Positions 61,520 through 64,000 of a stretch of DNA of 64,000 bases are shown piece by piece. The notes under the pieces were generated by a model. The model did not search any database and had not been told where the DNA came from. It was given only the letters and a program-made list of their open reading frames with translations. The stretch comes from Veillonella sp. T11011-6 (GTDB lineage: Bacteria > Bacillota > Negativicutes > Veillonellales > Veillonellaceae). How positions within the stretch are numbered: position 1 is the stretch's first letter; each line of letters begins with the position of its first letter. The position numbers and the translations under genes were made by a program. The DNA lies in the NCBI RefSeq assembly GCF_002959755.1, contig NZ_PPCW01000004.1, positions 372,001-436,000 on the forward strand, read 5' to 3'.

Positions 61520-61535
61520 TCAATCTACTTATTGA
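61520..61535. promoter_or_regulatory. ArsR-type operator upstream of arsR-dinB
   Basis: TCAAT (61520-61524) and ATTGA (61531-61535) frame six bases, matching the TCAAN6TTGA pattern of ArsR operators, 34 bases before the regulator start. Confidence 0.5.
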
Positions 61536-62026
61536 TACTATTATATACTATTTCTTAATGTAAATCTATTTTTTTCTTTATATTTGTATCTTAATAATTT
61601 ATTATGAATACCAAATAATTATATATGAGTAAATTTTACCACATTATAAACAAATTTCAGCACACTATAGGCTATTTGCTATGAATATTTTAAATAAATT
61701 TTCATCTCATAGATTTATTTAGTTATACATAAAAATGTATATATAATGATTTTGCACAATTATTTTCTATAGAATTTTCGATATAGCGATTTTCTAATAA
61801 CCATATAGCATACTTCGATATACCGCACTATATTAGCAATCGAAAGGATTAGATATAAACTATACCGATTTTGTGTTCTAATGACTTTCAATACAAAAGA
61901 CCCCTCATGAAGGGGCCTTATCTGTATAATTCTATAAATCGATTGCATAGTAGAAAAACCATAGAATTTATAATGATAAATTCCAGTCTACCCTAGAGCA
62001 ATCCTATTATATCAAATTGGTATAGC
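61536..62026. other. AT-rich intergenic region with the purA terminator
   Basis: About 490 bases without a convincing gene. A 62-codon minus-strand frame (61760-61948) runs through the purA terminator hairpin and lacks a ribosome binding site. Apart from that hairpin no repeat or conserved motif was recognised. Confidence 0.55.
61899..61917 (-). terminator. Terminator of purA
   Basis: GGCCCCTTCATGAGGGGTC on the minus strand forms a short stem followed by TTTTG, about 110 bases past the purA stop. Confidence 0.6.
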
Positions 62027-63657
<1,631 letters not shown>

Positions 63658-63658
63658 A

Positions 63659-63758
63659 TTATGTATACCTCTCGATATAATCGTTCTTATATTTTATAGC
63701 TAATTCAATAGCACTTTTCGGTGTTTTCATAAAAAACAACAGAAAACGTATCCATCAT
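63659..63758 (-). pseudogene. Remnant of a HigB/Gp49-like toxin gene (internal deletion with frameshift)
   Basis: The minus strand first reads MMDTFSVVFYENTEKCY before a stop (63705-63758), like the N-terminus of phage-derived Gp49-type HigB toxins. In another frame (63659-63730) it reads MKTPKSAIELAIKYKNDYIERYT, the typical C-terminus of such toxins (KTPK...E...A.KY..DY). The central 60 to 70 residues with the catalytic core are missing. AGGAGGAAT lies before the first ATG. The downstream XRE antitoxin is intact. Confidence 0.75.
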
Positions 63759-63891
63759 ATTCCTCCTAGTACTAGAAGAAATCTTTACTTAAATTATATG
63801 TTAAAACATATATTCAGTAAAGATACAGAGATATAGTAATTTAAAGTCTTACTATATCCAATATAAGTATCTATGCCTTTAAAGTAAACAA

Positions 63892-63920
63892 ATGGGAGGT
63901 GACCATTGGTCACCTCCCAT
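63892..63920 (-). terminator. Terminator-like hairpin near the right end
   Basis: ATGGGAGGTGACC pairs with GGTCACCTCCCAT across a three-base loop. The gene it serves probably lies beyond the right end of the window. Confidence 0.65.
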
Positions 63921-64000
63921 GTATTGACATTTTAACTAGTCAAAGTATTCTATTTTAGTAATTTAATACAACTATATTATCAATGTCTGCCTGTCAATCA

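Noticed and set aside
61760-61948. A 62-codon minus-strand reading frame downstream of purA
   Set aside because: It crosses the purA terminator hairpin and lacks a ribosome binding site.

Overview
The window looks like chromosomal DNA of a diderm Firmicute of the Negativicutes, most probably Veillonella. This is inferred from gene content: AT-rich DNA, Firmicutes-type ribosome binding sites, a Firmicutes dnaB-rplI-gdpP-yybS operon and RNase J, alongside an outer-membrane trimeric autotransporter, a fumarate reductase/succinate dehydrogenase with a CCG-domain third subunit, and tandem DUF445 proteins. Most genes lie on the minus strand. No rRNA, CRISPR array, prophage or complete insertion sequence was seen.

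Layout. 0-1.3 kb: the first codons of a Y-family (UmuC-like) polymerase under an SOS-like operator, an unknown gene and a nested palindrome. 1.3-8.9 kb: housekeeping block (dnaB, rplI, gdpP, DUF2232 gene) and an RNase J with a long basic N-terminal tail and a structured leader. 8.9-18.4 kb: zinc-ribbon/DUF805 membrane protein, UDG-like protein, a small hydrophobic peptide locus resembling a type I toxin, a nitrate/sulfonate/taurine-type ABC transporter, a GT39/ArnT-like glycosyltransferase, DedA, a DUF2922/DUF1659 pair and a kinase-like protein. 18.7-25.3 kb: the three-gene fumarate reductase/succinate dehydrogenase operon, a long AT-rich spacer and a two-component system. 25.3-44.9 kb: metabolic, redox and regulatory genes, including two DUF445 genes, an HxlR/oxidoreductase divergent pair, glutathione peroxidase, pta, a LUD-domain gene behind three 40-bp-phased repeats, a GltD-like protein, PatB-like aminotransferase, a hemerythrin/PAS protein, SOD, an isochorismatase, a MerR/carboxymuconolactone decarboxylase pair, a RelE/Phd-type toxin-antitoxin pair and an ECF S component.

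44.9-51.7 kb is the main accessory region: nine small, mostly acidic, same-strand cytosolic genes, several resembling immunity-type families (SUKH-like, DUF1877, DUF2262, Imm26-like, LRR), with no recognisable toxin beside them. It is followed by a YadA-like trimeric autotransporter, tRNA-Arg(CCU), a secreted acid phosphatase, a secreted unknown protein, catalase, a PL1 pectate lyase-like protein, an ArsR-dinB pair, purA and an XRE antitoxin whose HigB-like partner is reduced to two fragments.

Shared themes are oxidative-stress defence (SOD, catalase, glutathione peroxidase, hemerythrin protein), anaerobic energy metabolism (fumarate reductase, Pta) and many local regulators with visible operators. 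A short motif, GTGAAAG followed by C or T, recurs about 34 times on both strands by eye, far above chance, and may be a genome-wide signal.
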